A stretch of DNA of 64,000 nt from Tretioscincus oriximinensis. Taxonomy: Eukaryota; Chordata; Lepidosauria; Squamata; Gymnophthalmidae. Below, one piece after another: positions 11,884 through 23,150 of this stretch. The notes under the pieces are model-generated. The model saw only the letters and a list, made by a program, of their open reading frames with translations. It did no database searches and had not been told where the DNA came from. Both the position numbers and the translations under genes were made by a program. The stretch is from contig JAJVDF010000509.1 of the NCBI GenBank assembly GCA_022410635.1, positions 526,358 to 590,357 on the forward strand, given 5' to 3'. Each line of letters opens with the position of its first letter. Within the stretch, counting starts at the first letter, position 1.

Positions 11884-12345
11884 CATAAGAACACAAGAAG
11901 AGCCATACTGAATCAGACCAGAGCCCATCTAATCCAGCATTGTGTCTCACACAGAGGCCCACCAGTTGAACCTGGGCAGTCTGAACAGAAGAAGGCAAAA
12001 TTTGCACCTCTTGCTCTATCCCAGAGGCAGCATCCAGATATCCATCCTAATAACCATTTATACCCTTGGTGTCCATAAACCTATCCAATCCTGTCTTGAA
12101 GCTACCACCACCTCTTCTGAAAGTAAATTCCACAGGTCAATGACCCTCTGGGTGAAAAAATACTTTCCTTTGTCTGTTCTGCCCATCAGTTTCAAGGAAT
12201 GCCCCTTGGTCCNAGTGTGGTGTGATAGAGTAAACATTTTTTCTCTATTCACCTTATCCATCCCAGGCATNATTTCATACACTTCAATCAGATCACTTCT
12301 CAAATGTCTTCTTTTGAGGCTGAAGAGGCGCAGACACTCTTTATC
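11884..12345 (-). mobile_element. CR1/L3-type LINE 3' fragment
   Basis: It starts at the 3' tail (ATAAGAACACAAGAAGAGCC on the + strand) and reads antisense through the conserved 3' UTR into the C-terminal RT blocks (GKYFFTQRVIDLWNLLSEEV, then MPGMDKVNREKMF). It is 5' truncated near 12345. Confidence 0.9.
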
Positions 12346-13720
12346 TGCAGCAGTTCAACATTTCTCTCTACTTCTTGGATTTTTTACTATATCTTTAGGA
12401 TATTTCCCAATCTCTCTCCCCTCTTTAAACATGCATGTATGTGAAATATCCAGTTTACTAGTAAGAAATGCATGTTTACAAGTATGCTCTGGATTTTCAG
12501 AGCAATGTGCCTGGTTTGTTAATGTCTCCCCTCTCACCTAATCACCTTTAAAATTATTAACACTCCAAGAATAAAATATCTTGAGCAGCATAAGAGTTTG
12601 AAATATTTATAAGTAAGAGTGCAATTCGTAATACTCATAAACAAAGTTGTTTGGAGACCCTTTTATTAATTTTTAATTCTTTTTTTCCTCTTCAATTCCT
12701 TATTGCTTTCAAATTCCTGTAGGGCACTGTGTTAATTAGTCATGTGTAAAATATTCATTAAAATGGTTGCTTAATTTTTTTATTTTATTGCAAATTTACA
12801 TTTCTAATCTCCTAACCAAAATAAATGCCACTGGGTAGAGGGGCTATATTAATTTTGATCAACTCCTCATAAAATAAACCTGCACAATAAAGGATAAAGT
12901 AATGAGATATTTAGGTGCCACACTGACACGAAAAAGAGCAGACGTAACATACTGTTTCATCGATAAGAAAATGAAAAGGAATAGAGATCAATTAGTATTG
13001 TGGAGCTAGGTCAATTATCCTTTCACTTACCAAGCAATAACAACAAATTAATAGATACAGCAACAACTACAGGATGTGTAGTTTATGAAAAAGTAGCTCA
13101 GGAGACCTTAGTTCAAAATAAGAATGCAAATATGTTTCGATTGGAAATCCTTGGCACAGAATTAAACATTTAGTCTGTTTCTAGTTACAGAGGTCCAAAT
13201 CCCAATGACGTGATACTGATAGGTTACATGAAAGCATCTGGGAACCTGATGTCTAAATGCATGTGTTTTGCCATGTGCAAAGTCCATAATTTTCTGAAAG
13301 CCATTGTACCACATGACTGCTTACAAACCTTCAAAAGCTTTTTAGGAGTCATATAAATCCTTATTACATTGTAAAGGGAAACTCTTCTGAGCATGTGTCT
13401 CCTTATATGCTTGTACCAAACCACATGCCTNACTCCCAAACTGCATGTTAGACTCGTTGGAAAAATGTAGGTTTACTATCTCATCACAATAAAAACTATA
13501 AAGAGAGAAGCCATGGATCACAGAATATTACTGAGAGGGGAGTAGTGGATAGACTGGAAGCCCTCTTTAACTTTTCCAAGCACAGTTTTTTCTGCAACAG
13601 TTACAGTCTTTAACTGATGACAAAGTGTGCCATTTTTATTGTTATCCCCAGCAGATTAATAACTATTATTTGTATAAGAAACATTTAATTTCTTGTGTTG
13701 AGCCTGTGACCCTAGCTACA
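12346..13720. other. AT-rich non-coding
   Basis: No gene or named repeat. Composition is strongly A+T, especially 12640-12800. Confidence 0.4.
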
Positions 13721-13723
13721 CTA

Positions 13724-15473
13724 AGGCCATAGCCATATTTTACTTTAGACCATCTTTGGTCTATCACTAGTGGAGCAAAGATGAAGCAGAGTAGGTCAAG
13801 GGGTGGAGCAAGAGTAGATCAAGGAGGTGGACCAGGTTAAATAATTTTTAACATTTTTCTTTGTGTCTCTTCCTACCCTCCCTCTCTCCCTGCCTGACTT
13901 TCTCCAGCTTTTAAAAATACCTTACTGCTGCTTCCAAGGCTGAGTGCACACAGCTATTTTCCTCCTCTGTCATAGCGACATGAAGAAGGTTGGGGCACAT
14001 GTGTTAAGCGTTTCTCAGCAATCGCTCCACAATAAATGCCTTTTATCCCGGAATAAACTATTTCTGGTATAATCAGGCATCATTGCTGAGAACCTCCGTC
14101 ATCTTGCAGCCAACCTCCGTCTTCTCGTAACCAGTCCCCATCCTCTCCCGTGTGCACAAAATTAGGTGCGACAGTCAAACCTGAGCGATGTGTTCAGGAG
14201 GGGAAAGATGACAGGCAAGCAGGGGAATCTACCCGCCTTTTCCTAAGCCCAGCAGCCCTCTGCCTGCTTTTGGAGGCTGCTGCCTCAAGATCGGCTCAGC
14301 NAAGCAACGTGCAGGACATCATCACTGTCAAATGGTTCGGCTGAGGCAAGGAGGAGGAGGGGGGAGGTTGAAAGCGGCGACNTCTCAATGAAGCTCGTCG
14401 CTTTGCNGAGCCAATCATGGGAGCAGCCCATGAAAGCAGGCGGAGAGCTGGCTGGGCTTAGGAAAAGGCTTCTGGTGACACACAGCCGGTTCCACCGCAT
14501 TACTTCGGCTGTGCCCTCCTTCCAGCCAGCCCTCCACCTGCTTTGGGGGCTGCTGCCTGGAGATCGGCTTGGCGAAGTGACGAGCAGCACTGAGACGTCG
14601 TTGCTGTCAACCTCCCCACCTCCTCCTCCTTGCCTCAGCCGAACCATTTGACAGCGACAACGCCCTGCTTGTCACTTCGCCATGCTGATCTCCAGGCAGC
14701 AGCCCCCGAAAGAAAGGCAGAGCGCTGGCTGGAAGGAGAGCACAGCTGAAGCAATGTGGCAGAGCTGGCTGTGTGTCACAAGAATAAAGTATACAGTGTG
14801 CACAGGCATACCATTGCTATATTCCAGAATATAGCTTTGTAGTGCTTTTTGTTTGTCGTGTGCACACAGCCCAAGTCTTCACCAGCTACATCTTCTACCT
14901 CCCTGCACATTTCCTCCTTGCTTTTCTCAGACACTTAGCAAGTGTGGGTAAGAGCTTTCCTCTCTCAGCCAGGACTGATGTTACTGAGTATTGCCCCCAA
15001 CTGCTCCCTGGCATCTTTCATGCTGCATCTGCCTTTATTTAATGGGCACTGGCAGACAGTCTCTTCACCCTTGGTGCAGGGCCGGTTTCAGAACCCCCCT
15101 AAAAGATCCTAGTGGTCAGCTGGAAGCAGCACTCAGTAGTTCCAGTCCTTGCCAAGAGCAGGGAAAGGAGAGCTCTTTCACCCAGTCCTGGAGGAGCCAG
15201 AACACCAGCTTGCAGCTCCGAACTTTTAAGTAGAGTGAAACGTGAAAAGGCAGGACATACAGCTGGAGAGGACTTGGCAGCAAGAGGCCAGGTATTTTTA
15301 AAAAAAGATAGGGGAAAGTCCATCAACTCACTCTATGTCATATACCACTATTTTTCCCAGGAGGGTGGTCCAGCAGCCTGGTAGAAGGGATACCACACAC
15401 TGCATTTTTATGGGCTGCTGCTGAAGATGAANTAAAGGTGGTCTAAAGTAAAGGTAGCACTGTGGCCTAGCCT
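13724..15473. mobile_element. candidate outer DNA transposon with ~45-bp inverted ends
   Basis: Left sequence AGGCCATAGCCATATTTTAC followed by TTTAGACCATCTTT reappears inverted at the right end as AGGCTAGGCCACAGTGCTAC, then CTTTACTTTAGACCACCTTT. The inner TTTACTTTAGACCA-CTTT block is nearly identical on both sides. The pair encloses the complete nested element at 13938-14871. No coding capacity is visible and no convincing target-site duplication was found. Confidence 0.5.
13938..14871 (-). mobile_element. GTGCACAC-family MITE, long GC-rich subfamily
   Basis: The ends GGCTGAGTGCACACAGC and (inverted) GGCTGTGTGCACACGAC are flanked by the same triplet CAA at 13935-13937 and 14872-14874, a 3-bp target-site duplication. 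Inside are CTATATTCCAGAATATAG and repeated GC-rich modules in both orientations (CTCCTTCCAGCCAGC..., GGGGCTGCTGCCTGGAGATC, TGTCAAATGGTTCGGCTGAG), giving a foldback structure. The copy at 22573-23147 is the same element inverted and shorter. Open frames inside are not genes. The superfamily is uncertain; 3-bp duplications suggest PIF/Harbinger. Confidence 0.8.
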
Positions 15474-15835
15474 AAATATGTGTTATTTTTATTCAAACAC
15501 ACAAAATATTGTCATTTTGCTACTTGANATTTTCATACTTTCTCCCTCCCTTCCCCATTCCACCCTCTTATAATAGATTCTGTGCTTGGGTGTGTTAATA
15601 CTTCCTCATCTACTTGCCTATCTGGGCACCCCAGGGAAGAATCAAGAAGGCATTTCCTTTTTATCTTTCTCAATCAAAAGCAGGAAGTAAGGAAGCAGAA
15701 TGACTACTGTGTAGAGTAAAAAGAAATTGTATACTAAAGTGAGATAGAGTTAAAAACTCAGTGCAACAAATATTTAGCTGAAGTAAAAAAATATATAGGC
15801 CTTGTGTATGGTAGCACATTATTTCCTTTATTTTT
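14875..15835. other. non-coding, no gene recognised
   Basis: It includes the right end of the candidate outer transposon (to 15473) and then pyrimidine-rich and A-rich sequence up to the L2 3' end. Confidence 0.4.
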
Positions 15836-17112
15836 TATTTCCATTTTATTTATTTATTTTTTTATTTAAAAGATTTTTACCCCNCCCTTCCCCCCGAAGG
15901 TGTCCAGGGCGGCTTACAAAAATTAAAAAATTCGGGTCGCCATGACCTTCACAAGATTAAAATCATAAAACACAACTGTTAAAAATGTCGTCCTCTGGTG
16001 GGGGGGGGGCTAACATGAAAAGACCCGGGTGAAGAGACAGGTCTTTACCAGGCGCCTAAAAGATAGTAAAGAAGGCGCCTGGGGTGCTTCCGAGGGGAGG
16101 CCGTTCCATAATATCGGGGCCACTACCGAGAAGGCTCTTCCCCGCGCCCCCGCCCCCCTTATCTTAGAGCAGGAGGGGACAACTAGAAGGCCCTCTCCTT
16201 CTGATCGCAGAGACCAGGCAGGACTATATGGGAAAAGGCGCTCCCTCAAGTATTCAGGACCCAAACCNTTTAGGGCTTTATACGTCAGTATAAGCACCTT
16301 GAATTGGGCTCGGTAGCGAATAGGTAGCCAGTGCAGTTCTTTGAGGACCGGCGTGATGGACGTCCGGCCAGACACACCCGACAGCAGACGAGCTGCTGCA
16401 TTCTGCACTAGCTCCAGCCTCCGAACCGTCTTCAAGGGAAGCCCCACGTAGAGTGCATTGCAGTAGTCTAATCTGGAGGTTACCAGAGCATGAAGAACCG
16501 TGGCCAAAGACCCCCTGTCCAGGAACGGCCGCAACTGGCGGACCAATCGTAAATAGGAAAAGGCCGTTCTAGCTGTTGCTGCCACCTGACCTTCAAGTGA
16601 CAGTGACGAGTCTAGAAGGACCCCCAGATCACGCACCTGTTCCTTCTGGAGCAAACCTGCTCCATCAAGAACCGGGTGTCTATCAAGTTTCTGGACACGG
16701 GATCCCTTTACCAATAGCACTTCCGTCTTGTCAGGGTTCAGCCTCAATTTGTTAGATCCCATCCAGCCCTTGACCGCCTCCAGGCAACGGTCCAGCACTG
16801 CTACGGCCTCACCTGATTCTGATGGCATGGCAAGATAGAGCTGGGTGTCATCAGCATATTGATGGCACCCCACTCCAAACCGCCTGATGACCTCACCCAG
16901 CGGCTTCATGTAGATGTTAAAGAGCATGGGAGACAGGATCGAACCCTGAGGCACTCCACACGAGAGCACCCAGGGTGTCGATACGCAGTCCCCCATTGCT
17001 ATCCTCTGGAGTCGTCCCCGGAGGTAGGAAGAGAACCACTGCAAGACAGTACCTCCCAATCCCAGCCCACGAAGACGTTCCAGAAGGATACCATGATCCT
17101 TCTGGAACGCCT
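15835..17112 (-). mobile_element. L2-clade LINE, 5'-truncated, long RT ORF
   Basis: The 3' end lies at about 15835-15925: on the minus strand TTGTAAGCCGCCCTGGAC, CACCTTCGGGGGGAAGGG, CGGGG-AAAAATC and an (AAAT)n-like tail. Upstream it carries a long open RT frame. The 5' end near 17112 is an abrupt truncation, as expected for incomplete target-primed reverse transcription. Near-identical 3' ends occur at 28246-28342, with a different subfamily at 29042-29150. Confidence 0.95.
16010..17112 (-). pseudogene. L2 reverse transcriptase, C-terminal ~365 residues, open
   Basis: Reverse transcriptase of an L2-clade LINE. The frame is open from the truncation near 17112 (FQKDHGILLERLRGLGLGG) to a stop at 16010, so the ATG at 17057-17059 is probably not the native start. 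Visible blocks: WFSSYLRGR, SCGVPQGSILSPMLFN, the catalytic YADDTQLYL (YADD at 16847-16858), KLRLNPDKTEVLL, VRDLGVLLD, LVTSRLDYCNALYVGLP, LLSGVSGRTSITPVL and HWLPI. Absence of stops or frameshifts over 1.1 kb implies a young insertion. It lacks the endonuclease and N-terminal RT fingers, so it is not autonomous. Confidence 0.92.
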
Positions 17113-17324
17113 AGTTACACGCAAAATGTTTATACCATTAGGAATGTAATTCACTATCATTCCTTTTGAGGATTGATTGAAAATAAATCGTGGTAGCGTG
17201 ATTAATGTTCACTTTTCCCCAATACACATACATTATTATAACAATNCTAAAATGTATTGTGCTACTTATAACTAGCCATGAAAGTAACCCCCCACCAGCC
17301 TGGCAACTTATTAGTGACCTAGGC

Positions 17325-17463
17325 CTGATTCAGACTTGACTTTATTCTGTTCCAGAAAGTGATTTAAGGGGACATGAAATGGCTTGTGCTATCTCAAATT
17401 ACATGTGGAAAGCAGACCCCTTAGATCATTTTCTGGACTAGAATAAGGCCAAATGGGAACCAG
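17325..17463. repeat. 139-bp foldback element, 47-nt arms
   Basis: The left arm begins CTGATTCAGACTTGACTTTA and the inverted right arm CTGGTTCCCATTTGGCCTTA. Both run on to a shared end ...CCAGAAA-TGAT-TAAGGGG, with about 37 of 47 positions identical by eye. The loop is about 45 nt. It looks like a short MITE, but no target-site duplication is clear. Confidence 0.6.
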
Positions 17464-17780
17464 TCCTTATAACCATCAATCAACCCTTGGCTCTGAACTT
17501 GTTCTTAAATAAGTACTAAAATGCAAAACCAATATGCTTCCTACTAAGTCTTCCCCCACCACTGACAGCCCCATTGCAGCTGTGCAACCTATTCCTGCAT
17601 GATTAGTAGTTTTATTAATACTAAAGATTAAAGTTGCAATGCAGCTTTCACTGTAATAGGACAGATTGCCTTCAGACATTTCCCTATAACTGATATATGC
17701 AAAATTAATGGGGGTTTGCTTACCATGTTATTAAGATGCCTGCACATCTGAGGCAGCTGTATCATCAGGATACGGACACG

Positions 17781-18337
17781 TGTAAAATCTGACTTCCATC
17801 AAGAACTCACACAGAGGCCATAAACGTAGATCGAGAGGCAAGATCCAGGAGGTCCACGTGGGTTATGGAAGCCTCCAGAACACCTCTGTGCAGTAGGTTT
17901 TATTGACTCCAAAACAGAAGGCGTGTACAGGAATAGTGATGTCAGAAAGTGGGAGTTCCGAAGGTGTGGTTTGGGGCGGACCGGAGGTGGATCCTGGTTG
18001 TNACACCTGTGTGACGTCTCTCCCTCCTCCCAAAGGCCGCAGCCTGTGTCAGGAAATTCCAAATATGGGTATGGTTTGAGCAATACAAGATTGACCCCTT
18101 TAGGCTTCCAGGACCTGTGACCGGTCATTCACCCAAGGTAGAGGGGTGGACTAAAGACTTCCTCTAGACTTTCCAGGGCAATTGATTCATGCCTTAATCC
18201 AGGGCTACAGATGCAATGGGTGCCCTTTGAGACAATAGGCTAAGGGGAACTGCTAAATGGGTACTGCTTCAGGGCAGGAAGAGAGAGATTAGCTCTCTTG
18301 CAACACCCTGTACTGGGAATTTCCCCAAAATTTTACA
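17781..18337 (-). mobile_element. candidate solo LTR
   Basis: On the minus strand the 557-bp segment starts TGTAAAATTTTGGGG and ends CAGATTTTACA, giving the TG...CA ends and an inverted repeat usual for LTRs. An AATAAA signal sits in the last third (GAGTCAATAAAACC). The G+C-rich centre and the downstream block are LTR-like. No second LTR, primer-binding site or gag/pol frame is in the window, so it would be a solo LTR. Flanking bases do not show a clean duplication. Gypsy-like and retroviral origin cannot be separated by eye. Confidence 0.55.
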
Positions 18338-18506
18338 TCCAGGCTGCCTGGGCTTCTGGGGACCAATTCTTGTATATATTTATATCAAATATATTTATGC
18401 CAATTAATATATCACGTATGGTGAACCCCGACACAAAATGAAACAAATAACTATCCAGAAATGANAAAGCACAATAACAAAATGCAAAATAAATATTACA
18501 GACTAG

Positions 18507-18891
18507 GGCGAGGTGCACACGACATCTTAAAAAAATGCTACAATGTTATAATCCGGNATATAGCAATCGCATGTCCATGCACACCAAACATGGATATTCT
18601 GTGTCCTGTGCCCCAGTTCTGAAACATCACTCATTGATCTCTTCATAGTGCAGTCCAAGAATATATTTTTTTACTTGCTACAGTTAATAGAAACAATTGC
18701 TACGTTCTCAATTATTTTAACATCTCGTGTCTAATTTGTTCACACACATATAATTACAAGAATATGGGAATTCTCCAGAATGATGCCTGAATATCTGAGC
18801 AATAGTTTATTCCTGGAAAAACTGCATTTATTGCAGGTAGACAACTGATTGCGCTACGAACGAGGTAGAAAAACGTCNTGTGCACGCAGTC
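18507..18891 (+). mobile_element. GTGCACAC-family MITE, AT-rich subfamily, copy 1
   Basis: Ends GGCGAGGTGCACACGAC and (inverted) GACTGCGTGCACANGAC are flanked by TAG at 18504-18506 and 18892-18894. The interior matches the element at 59444-59859 in reverse orientation (shared strings include ATATAGCAATC, CATGTCCATGCACACCAAAC, AGTCCAAGAAT, CTGAATATCTGAGCAAT). Relative to that copy it lacks about 30 nt near the 3' side. No coding capacity. Confidence 0.85.
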
Positions 18892-18894
18892 TAG

Positions 18895-21005
18895 AATTGT
18901 ATGTCAACTTTATGGACATCCATCCACAATGATATAAAAATTCACCTAATATATGACTCCTTGCTATGTCCTTAAAAAGCACAGGCAACCGGCACTCCAG
19001 ATTATGTTTCTACAGAGTCGTTAAAACTATTTGTTCCGTTATAAGTGCTCCTATAAATGCTGAAAAAGGCAAAGGGGCAAGGAAAATGCTAATTATTCTT
19101 CCTAACACTCTAAACTGCCACACTGCATTGACAGGCCCAACCAAAGAATGACTGATCCAGATAGGAAATGCATTGAGATATCAGACATTTTTGGATCAGG
19201 ATGTAGGCTTCCATCCCCATAAAGCATTTCCTATTACTGCCATCCTTCGGTGTGTGTGTGGATGAGAGAGGGATATTTCCTTGCCACGAAAGCACTTCAT
19301 GCTTTTTCTTCCTTCATAAGTCTCCTCTTCAGTGGCATGGTGCCTATGTGGATATGTAATCTAGTTATAGGATCAGCTTGATTCAACCATTACTGGCCAT
19401 CCTGCGCTATTGGTGCCACAATGCTCATGGCCAGATTACACAAAGTTACTGCCACTGCTTTCCAAAAGTTAGACCAAAATAAAAACAGAGGACAAATCCA
19501 GGGGGAAGAAANAAGGACTCGCANCTATAAGAATGAAGTTGCTTTATTTCCTGAGAATGAAAAATAATGGGCAACTTCAGACATTCTGGACAAGATTTTG
19601 CCATTCGAGTTGCATCCTTCTGTCTTACNAGCATCCATCTACAGAGAAGGAGAATCCCCTCAGCCAAAATGGCTTAAGAGAAATTAAAATTGAATCATGA
19701 CTTTGGTTAAATTTTGGAGTACTTTGGTTGGAGGCAGGAATATCTGGCTGCCAGGACTCTTGGGCGCAAGATAGTTTGGATCTTCTGCACCTTATGCATC
19801 AGTGCAGACTGTGCCTAAGAGAAGAAAATCCTTAAGATCAAAAGATGAAAGATTCCTGCCACATTTTTCTTCTCTTCTTTTATACTCAAGAAAGCTACGT
19901 TTCTTCAGAATCTGCCAGTAAAATTGGCTTAGACCTGCCTAACTATGGCATTTTCATATTGTACAATCTGTTATGCACAGTATGAATCTGTATTGCATTT
20001 TTATTCTTGCCCTAGACATCAAAAATCTTAATTTAAAAATTAATCAAAAATTGTTACTAATCATTCTTTCAACTTCCAGGGTTGAAGACCTTTAGAATTT
20101 AGAGTTTACTTTTATTTCTGTCTTTTAAANAAAAAAATACTAACAGATTCCTTATTGCTTTCTATTTTTCTTGAGTTAGGTTTCCAGAGTTTTCACCACA
20201 ATTCCAAGTCAACTTCCAACCTCTTTCAATTATATTTTTATGAGGGATGCATTTATTTGAGCTTTGTATATTAAAATCTTTGTTATTTGTTCCACCTTTA
20301 TTATGAGGAAATTGCATTTTCCCCCTTTGGGTTTTCTTTTCTTCTTTAGTCCTTTTATATATTTGAAAACTTTTCTTTTTACACAATTGCTAACATGAGT
20401 TGATTACATTTTAAAAGGGTTTTTTTCTCTTACAGTGTTTGACCACCATCATATAATTTGTTTTTCCTTTGTTTCCCTTGAAAGTTTTTTATGCAAATGT
20501 ACCTTGTGCTTCTTAAACTGCTTATTTTTTTCTCCCAGTAGGGAACATTTAATGTGTGGATTGAAATAATTCAGATACAAAAATCTAGATGTAGTAACGT
20601 GATGTAGAATGAAAAAGAAACACATTTTCAAGGGTTTTTTTAAGTCTCAAAGAACTAAAAAGAAGCAGAGTCATCTGAATTGATGTAAGAAAATTATTCA
20701 GAGTTTATAATAGTCTAGTGTGCTATTATGAGGTAGGATGATATTTCCATCACCATTTTCACATATTTTTACCTATGTGAAGTTTGCTTACAACCCAAAT
20801 TCAACCTGGAGCCTTTCTGCACTAGGCTTAATCTGGATTATATACCTGCTATTCACATGCTAGTGCACAAAAACAATAGGCCTCAGGTAAGGCCTGACCC
20901 AGAATACGGCAATTCATGGAAGGCCAGAATATTATCCAGAATAAGGCTCAGTGATGAACAGACCCTAGTCTTATTCATGCCATTCATGTTCAATACACTT
21001 AAGCA
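18895..21005. other. non-coding, no gene recognised
   Basis: AT-rich sequence with poly-T runs (20400-20420). Small open frames show no recognisable domain or splice context. Confidence 0.4.
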
Positions 21006-21013
21006 CTGAGGTT

Positions 21014-21150
21014 CGCTTAATGTGCCCTTTACCAAGCTAAATAAAATAAGCCATGAATGAAATTGTGAATTGGGCTTTACCAAGCCCAATAAAAGAAGAA
21101 TGAATGAAATTGTGAATTTGTTTAAATTTCAGTGATGTTTACTATGGTGG
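21014..21150 (+). repeat. left arm of an inverted repeat, with internal tandem duplication
   Basis: It contains CTTAATGTGCCCTTTACCAA, then AATGAAATTGTGAATTTG and TTTAAATTTCAGTGATGTTT. The same series occurs inverted at 21920-22025. In this copy a unit of about 46 nt (TTTACCAAGC...AAATTGTGAATT) is present twice in tandem, at 21029-21071 and 21076-21119. About 0.8 kb separates the arms. Confidence 0.8.
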
Positions 21151-21738
21151 TGAATGAAAATAAAGTTCTATATACTAAATAGAACCACACAGTTAGGGAC
21201 TTTGCACCAACTATATTTCTATAAACAAGTTAATGTATGATACACTACCTGACTTGCCCTTATCTTGGAGTTTTTCTGCATTTACCTTTCTGTGATCAAC
21301 CAAAATGCATTGCCTAGATCAGCACTACCTACATGGTGCTATTGGTCCAAACCAGTCCCCACCTTGTCCCCAAGATTCATACAAGCTCCTAGGCTGAGCC
21401 CCGAGAGATGCAAGGGTTAGGAACTTTCATCCATAGTAATGAAAGCACCAAAATTAGTGTCACTGTAGTTCCTTTCCCAAAGGAGTGCTTATTGCACACA
21501 TACATGGTATGGAACACAGCATACTGGTCCACTAGTAAATTCATTAAAATAGTCCTACAGTGTTTGGATCTGGACTTTTCTAATCTTGACAACACTTTAT
21601 TTAATGCAGACAGAGTGTACCAGCAAGGAATGGAGGCCTAACATATCCACACTGAAGTCCAGAATCTCTGAGGCCTAGAAGAGAATGCAAATGGTTTGTT
21701 GAGGTTCCAATAAATTTTGAATACATTTATTATTTATA

Positions 21739-21766
21739 TTGATATATATAAATTTATATATATCAA
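21739..21766. repeat. perfect 28-bp AT palindrome
   Basis: The 14-nt arm TTGATATATATAAA is followed directly by its exact complement. It may extrude as a cruciform. It abuts the 3' end of the R4-like relic. Confidence 0.8.
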
Positions 21767-22200
21767 TCAATGGATGTCTTTGATGCACTGGCCAATGTTT
21801 TTCTTCTTTGAGCATTTGTTTAATTTGTAATAAGCCTCTGCAATCATTTTGCCTGGTTTATACAATCTGTTGATGTCACTATGAGGATTTAATGAGTAAT
21901 GAATGGTCATCAGTTTTCTTGTTCCAGTGATGTTTTACCATAGTAAAACATCACTGAAATTTAAACAAATTCACAATTTCATTCATAGCTTCTTCTATTG
22001 GGCTTGGTAAAGGGCACATTAAGTGTCCAGGTCAGCCTGCATGAAGTTGCTTATTCCAGCAGTGTACTGCCTAGCTCTTAATGGCCTTGGGAGTATTCTC
22101 ACCATTTAATTTTGTTTTTAGTATTTTTTCTCTTTGAGCATATTATTTTCTAACCATACTTTTGACTTGTCCATGTTTGATGTTATCCAGCTCTACATGC
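21767..22200 (-). mobile_element. R4-like LINE relic, interrupted
   Basis: Minus-strand frames preserve pieces of a non-LTR retrotransposon protein. From about 22195 to 22026 they include KILKTKLNGENTPKAIKS and RQYTAGISNFMQADLD. From about 21914 to 21769 they include TRKLMTIHYSLNPHSDINRL and YKPGKMIAEAYYKLN. The order and the motif (K-LMT-HH-L-P-SD--RLY-P) are those I associate with R4/Rex6-type proteins. The two blocks are separated by an insert of about 105 nt that also occurs at 21014-21150. Stops and frameshifts show an old, dead copy. Confidence 0.6.
21920..22025 (-). repeat. insert in the R4 relic, right arm of inverted repeat
   Basis: It interrupts the R4-like reading frame between ...MQADLD and TRKLMT. 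It ends in a hairpin at 21925-21956 with 14-nt perfect arms (CAGTGATGTTTTAC) and a 4-nt loop. It is inverted relative to 21014-21150. Confidence 0.7.
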
Positions 22201-22481
22201 TCAAATATTTATAGGCTTCATCTTGATTGTTTTTTATTATTTATCTATTTAGCATTTCTATGCCAACACTGTCCATACTGCTCTTCAGTGTTTCAGTTGC
22301 TAATCCAATTTCTAATACAAATTCCATTGACATACCAATGCTGAAAATTCTAATCATATTGATCAGATTAGTATAGAACTTTAGATGATCCATGTGCAAG
22401 TAAACATTTTCTGAATTTTTGCTCATTTCATAGTCCAAATTTTGATAGTGGGATCATAGCAATGATGAACAGCTCAGCTAA

Positions 22482-22530
22482 TTCATCATCATCATCATTA
22501 TTATCACTATCATTATTATTATTATTGAGA
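22482..22530 (+). repeat. imperfect (ATC/ATT)n microsatellite
   Basis: TCATCATCATCATTATTATC... followed by ATTATTATTATTATTGAG. Confidence 0.85.
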
Positions 22531-22572
22531 TAAAAAACAGTAATACACAGCAAATGCTGGATTTCGTACAAA

Positions 22573-23147
22573 GGCTGCATTCACACGACAAGATAAAAAC
22601 CGGAATAAAGCTATATTCCAGAATATAGCAATGGCGTGTCCCTTCACACCATGGAGCTATATTCCGGAATATACAACGGTGCTTCTGTGCACACGTATTC
22701 TTGAATTCTCGTCATACGCAGATGGCTCCGCTGCATTGCTTTGGCTGTGCCCTCCTTCCAGCCAGCCCTCCGCCTTCTTTTGGAGGCTACTGCCTGGAGA
22801 GCGGCGCTGTCAAATGGTTCGGCTGAGGCAAGGAGGCAGTGTGGAGGTTGACAGGACATCTGCCAATGTTCCCCTTCGTTTCGCCGAGCCGATCTCCACG
22901 CAGCAGCCCCCAAAAGCAGGCAGAGGGCTGACTGGAAGGAGGGCACAGCCGAAACAACATGGTGGAGCTGGCTGCGTGTCATGAGAAGCCTTTTCCTAAG
23001 CCCAGGCTGCCCTCCACCTGCTTTCAGGGGCTGCTGCCTGGAGATCAGCTTGACAAAACGACGAGCAGCACTGACAGACATCCTGTGCCCCNACCTTCCT
23101 TATGTCGCTACAATTGAGGAATAAAATAGCTGTGTGAACACAAAGTC
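22573..23147 (+). mobile_element. GTGCACAC-family MITE, GC-rich subfamily, copy 2
   Basis: Ends GGCTGCATTCACACGAC and (inverted) GACTTTGTGTTCACACAGC are flanked by AAA at 22570-22572 and 23148-23150. The interior carries two ATATTCC-GAATAT palindromes and the GC-rich foldback modules also seen at 13938-14871 (CTCCTTCCAGCCAGCCCTCC, CTGCTGCCTGGAGA, TGTCAAATGGTTCGGCTGAG). Open frames on both strands here (145 and 117 codons) are by-products of this composition. Confidence 0.85.
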
Positions 23148-23150
23148 AAA

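Noticed and set aside
22631..23081. 117- and 145-codon open frames on opposite strands
   Set aside because: Lie wholly inside the GC-rich foldback MITE; similar frames appear in its relative at 14.2-14.7 kb in altered form.
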